Shown piece after piece: positions 61,703 to 64,000 of a DNA stretch of 64,000 bases (position 1 is the stretch's first letter; every line of letters starts with the position of its first letter). The stretch lies in NCBI GenBank assembly GCA_020072565.1, contig JAIQGI010000002.1, positions 163,430-227,429 of the forward strand, in the 5' to 3' direction. The translations under genes were made by a program, and so were the position numbers. A model generated the notes under the pieces. That model was not told where the DNA came from and ran no database searches. It saw only the letters and a list, made by a program, of their open reading frames with translations. Source of the DNA: Terriglobia bacterium (GTDB taxonomy: Bacteria > Acidobacteriota > UBA6911).

Positions 61703-63868
61703 ATGCCTATGATCCGGTTCGAGGACCTCGCTGAGAAGGTGCTGCGCTATCACCCCGAGGCGCTAGAGATGATTCAGCGCGGCTACGTTGCATCCGCCAA
61801 GTTTCACAAAGGCCAACTGCGGATGAACGGAGAGCCATATCTGACTCATCCGCTTGAAGTTGCCAACATTCTTGCCGAACTCAAACTCGATTCCGTCACG
61901 GTGACCGCAGGCCTGCTTCACGACGTTCTTGAAGATACCCTGATGTCGCCTGAGGAGTTGCGCAAGCAGTTCGGCGAGGAGGTTTACCAGATCGTGGACG
62001 GCGTAACCAAGATCTCGCAGGTCTACTTCAGTTCGCGCCATGAGAAGCAGGCCGAGAACTTCCGCAAGATGCTGCTCGCGATGGTGGGAGACATTCGCGT
62101 GCTGTTTGTAAAGCTCGCGGATCGCCTCCACAACATGCGCACGCTCCAGTATCTACCTCCGGATCGTCGAGAGCGAATCTCGCTCGAAACGCTGGACATT
62201 TATGCGCCCTTGGCGCATCGACTCGGCATGGCCCGAATCCGCGGCGAACTCGAGGATCTCTCTTTCAGCTTCCTTGATCCGGTAGCCTACCAGAATACGG
62301 TGTCGTTGATCGAGGCGCGGCGTGCCGTCAGCCAGGACTTCATTGAGGAAACCAAGAAGGCCATAGCCACAGAGCTGGCCGAGTACAATATTCCCGCGCG
62401 CCTCGAGAGCCGTATCAAGCGCATCTATGGTGTCTATAACAAAATGCGACGGCAGAAGATCGGCATCGACGAGGTCTTCGACTTCATTGCGATTCGGGTG
62501 ATCACCGACACGGTCAAGAACTGTTACACCATCCTCGGTATCCTTCATAACCTCTGGAAGCCGGTCCCGGGGCGCATCAAGGACTACATCGCCATACCGC
62601 GACCCAATCTCTATCAGTCGCTGCACACCTCGGTAATCGGGAAGAACGGCCAGCCGTTCGAAATTCAGATCCGTACCCAGGAGATGCACCGCATTGCTGA
62701 ACTGGGAATCGCCGCCCACTGGAAATATAAGGAGGGCAAGTCGGGCGCGGTCGAGGGCGAGGAGCAATTCCGCTGGCTGCGGCAGTTGATCGATTCGCAA
62801 AGCGAAATCAGCGATCCACGCGAGTTCATCAGCAGCCTCAAGGTCGATCTGTACCCGGACGAGGTTTACTGCTTCACGCCGATGGGTGAAGTCATCACCT
62901 TACCCCGCGAAGCCACACCGGTGGATTTTGCTTATGCCATCCACACGGAGGTCGGCCATCACTGCGTCGGCGCCAAAGTTAACAGCCGCATCGTGCCCTT
63001 GCGGCATAAGCTGAAGAACGGCGAAATCGTCGAGATCCTTACCACCAAGGACGCCGGTCCAAACCGGGATTGGCTCTCGTTTGTCAAGACCTCCCGCGCC
63101 CGCAACCGCATCAAGCACTGGGTCAACCAGAAGGAAAGAGAAGATGCCGCCGAACTGGGAAAGAAGCTGCTGGAAAAACAAGCCAGAAAATTCAAGACCA
63201 ACTGGAAAAAAGTCCTGACCATGGCTGAGTTCCCCCGCGTGCTCACCGATCACGGAATTCAGAGGGTGGAAGAGCTTTATCCGGCGGTCGGCTTCGGCAA
63301 GATAGCTCCCCGCCAGATCTTCACGATTCTGTTCCCCGATCTCGCCCCACCATTGGAGGTCAACGCCAAACGATCCGCCATCGCCACCGTGGTTAAGAAG
63401 GTCCTCGGCAGAGGCGAGACTCCCATCACGGTCAAAGGGCAGGACGGACTCCTGGTGTATCGCGCGAAGTGCTGTAATCCAATCCGGGGCGACGAGATCG
63501 TCGGTTACATCACTCGTGGAAAGGGGATATCGGTTCACACCACCAATTGCCCGAATCTGGGGAATTTTCTCGGTTCGGATCGCATGACCGACGTCGAGTG
63601 GGTCGACGTTCCCGGCGAGGAAATCTTCACAGTCAGGCTGGCCATGACGATCGAAGACCGGCAGGGAATTCTCGCAGAAATCACGTCGGCGGTCTCCAAT
63701 CTCAAAACCAACATCAAAGAGTCGCGCTCGACAACAACCGAGGGAGGCCGCGGCACCGTGGATCTCACCGTCGAGATCAACGACGTCCGGCACCTGCAGA
63801 AGATCATCAAGGTGCTCAAGACCATCCGCGGCATCGAGGACGTCGCGCGCGTCTCTCGTATTCCTTAG
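61703..63868 (+). CDS. rel: Bifunctional (p)ppGpp synthetase/hydrolase (Rel/SpoT)
   Basis: A 721-residue long RSH protein. The hydrolase HD motif is intact (H49 in YLTHPLEVANI; H73-D74 and ED in LLHDVLEDT). The synthetase domain has FDFIAIRVITD and the RIKD motif in GRIKDYIAIPRPNLYQSLHT, the RxKD version found in bifunctional enzymes rather than the ExDD of RelA. TGS (about 395-455), helical, zinc-finger-like and C-terminal ACT domains (VRLAMTIEDRQGILAEITSA) follow. Likely the main stringent-response enzyme. The ATG at 61703 or 61709 has no strong ribosome binding site. Confidence 0.95.
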   Translation: MPMIRFEDLAEKVLRYHPEALEMIQRGYVASAKFHKGQLRMNGEPYLTHPLEVANILAELKLDSVTVTAGLLHDVLEDTLMSPEELRKQFGEEVYQIVDGVTKISQVYFSSRHEKQAENFRKMLLAMVGDIRVLFVKLADRLHNMRTLQYLPPDRRERISLETLDIYAPLAHRLGMARIRGELEDLSFSFLDPVAYQNTVSLIEARRAVSQDFIEETKKAIATELAEYNIPARLESRIKRIYGVYNKMRRQKIGIDEVFDFIAIRVITDTVKNCYTILGILHNLWKPVPGRIKDYIAIPRPNLYQSLHTSVIGKNGQPFEIQIRTQEMHRIAELGIAAHWKYKEGKSGAVEGEEQFRWLRQLIDSQSEISDPREFISSLKVDLYPDEVYCFTPMGEVITLPREATPVDFAYAIHTEVGHHCVGAKVNSRIVPLRHKLKNGEIVEILTTKDAGPNRDWLSFVKTSRARNRIKHWVNQKEREDAAELGKKLLEKQARKFKTNWKKVLTMAEFPRVLTDHGIQRVEELYPAVGFGKIAPRQIFTILFPDLAPPLEVNAKRSAIATVVKKVLGRGETPITVKGQDGLLVYRAKCCNPIRGDEIVGYITRGKGISVHTTNCPNLGNFLGSDRMTDVEWVDVPGEEIFTVRLAMTIEDRQGILAEITSAVSNLKTNIKESRSTTTEGGRGTVDLTVEINDVRHLQKIIKVLKTIRGIEDVARVSRIP

Positions 63869-63898
63869 CCCCAATACTGTTCACTTAATGATTTGGAT

Positions 63899-64000
63899 AT
63901 GATCCTCGATCCTCAGCCTTTCCGTGCCAGACCGCTTCCGTGGCCTGAGTTTGTAATTACTCATCTTTCGCTTGATGCCGCGCGGATTACGCCGCGATCG
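63899..64000 (+). CDS. Possible start of a further gene, cut by window edge
   Basis: From ATG 63899 a frame stays open for 34 codons to the window end (MILDPQPFRARPLPWPEF). There is no clear ribosome binding site and no recognisable domain in so short a stretch; it may not be a gene. Confidence 0.3.
   Translation, partial: MILDPQPFRARPLPWPEFVITHLSLDAARITPRS

Overview
The window is 64 kb of high-GC chromosomal DNA from a Gram-negative, menaquinone-type respiring bacterium. I infer Acidobacteriota, from the combination of bacillithiol genes, an IPT/TIG plus NHL-propeller protein, a TonB-ExbB-ExbD-ExbD module and a secreted S9 peptidase. This rests on recognised families, not on a 16S gene, and none is present. 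There are no rRNA genes, CRISPR arrays, phage genes or transposases. Nearly all genes are housekeeping. Genes run on both strands in short operons separated by 100-450 bp gaps, and many of these gaps hold palindromic repeats.

Layout. 1-720 (-): start of an exported S9 peptidase. 945-2740 (+): F0 block atpZ-like, atpI-like, atpB, atpE. 2848-9905 (-): nuoE-J-K-L-M-N followed by greA, driven by a good sigma70-type promoter at 10014-10043. 10104-13257 (+): thiS, thiG, aroB, ubiE/menG. 13340-13963 (-): exported coiled-coil protein. 14230-15324 (+): trpD, probably leaderless. 15330-19980 (-): pseudopilin, prepilin peptidase, TolC and an M48 protease, with two clear terminators. 20296-30725 (+): nnr, tsaE, HOGA-like aldolase, divergent bshC, bshB1, a small exported protein, a large matrixin-type protease with four C-terminal repeats, and a sugar-phosphate transferase.

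30919-37518 (-): a two-gene ABC exporter with one degenerate ATP site, an FxLYD-like membrane protein, an exported protein, mltG and ruvX. 37967-46637 (+): an S41-family protein lacking its catalytic Ser and Lys, tRNA-Val, thrS-infC-rpmI-rplT, pheS-pheT, zapB and zapA. 46704-50796 (-): ymdB-like phosphoesterase, a 6S RNA and uvrA. 51018-52037 (+): propeller protein. 52157-53320 (-): geranylgeranyl-reductase-type flavoprotein. 53511-63868 (+): tgt-yajC-secD-secF, then tonB-exbB-exbD-exbD-TPR lipoprotein, then rel/spoT. The last 100 bp may open another gene.

Notable points. The 6S RNA has promoter, rod-like fold and terminator all readable. infC appears to start at a rare ATC codon. ThrS lacks the TGS domain and PheT lacks the N-terminal tRNA-binding domain. 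An S41 protein and a BshC homologue both look catalytically altered. At least five families of intergenic inverted repeats are present, including a two-copy MITE-like element and a 33-bp near-perfect palindrome that supplies the stop codon of ubiE/menG. I did not find a clearly new multi-gene system. The best candidates for undescribed biology are the protease/exported-protein pair at 25860-29134, the degenerate BshC and S41 proteins, and the repeat families.
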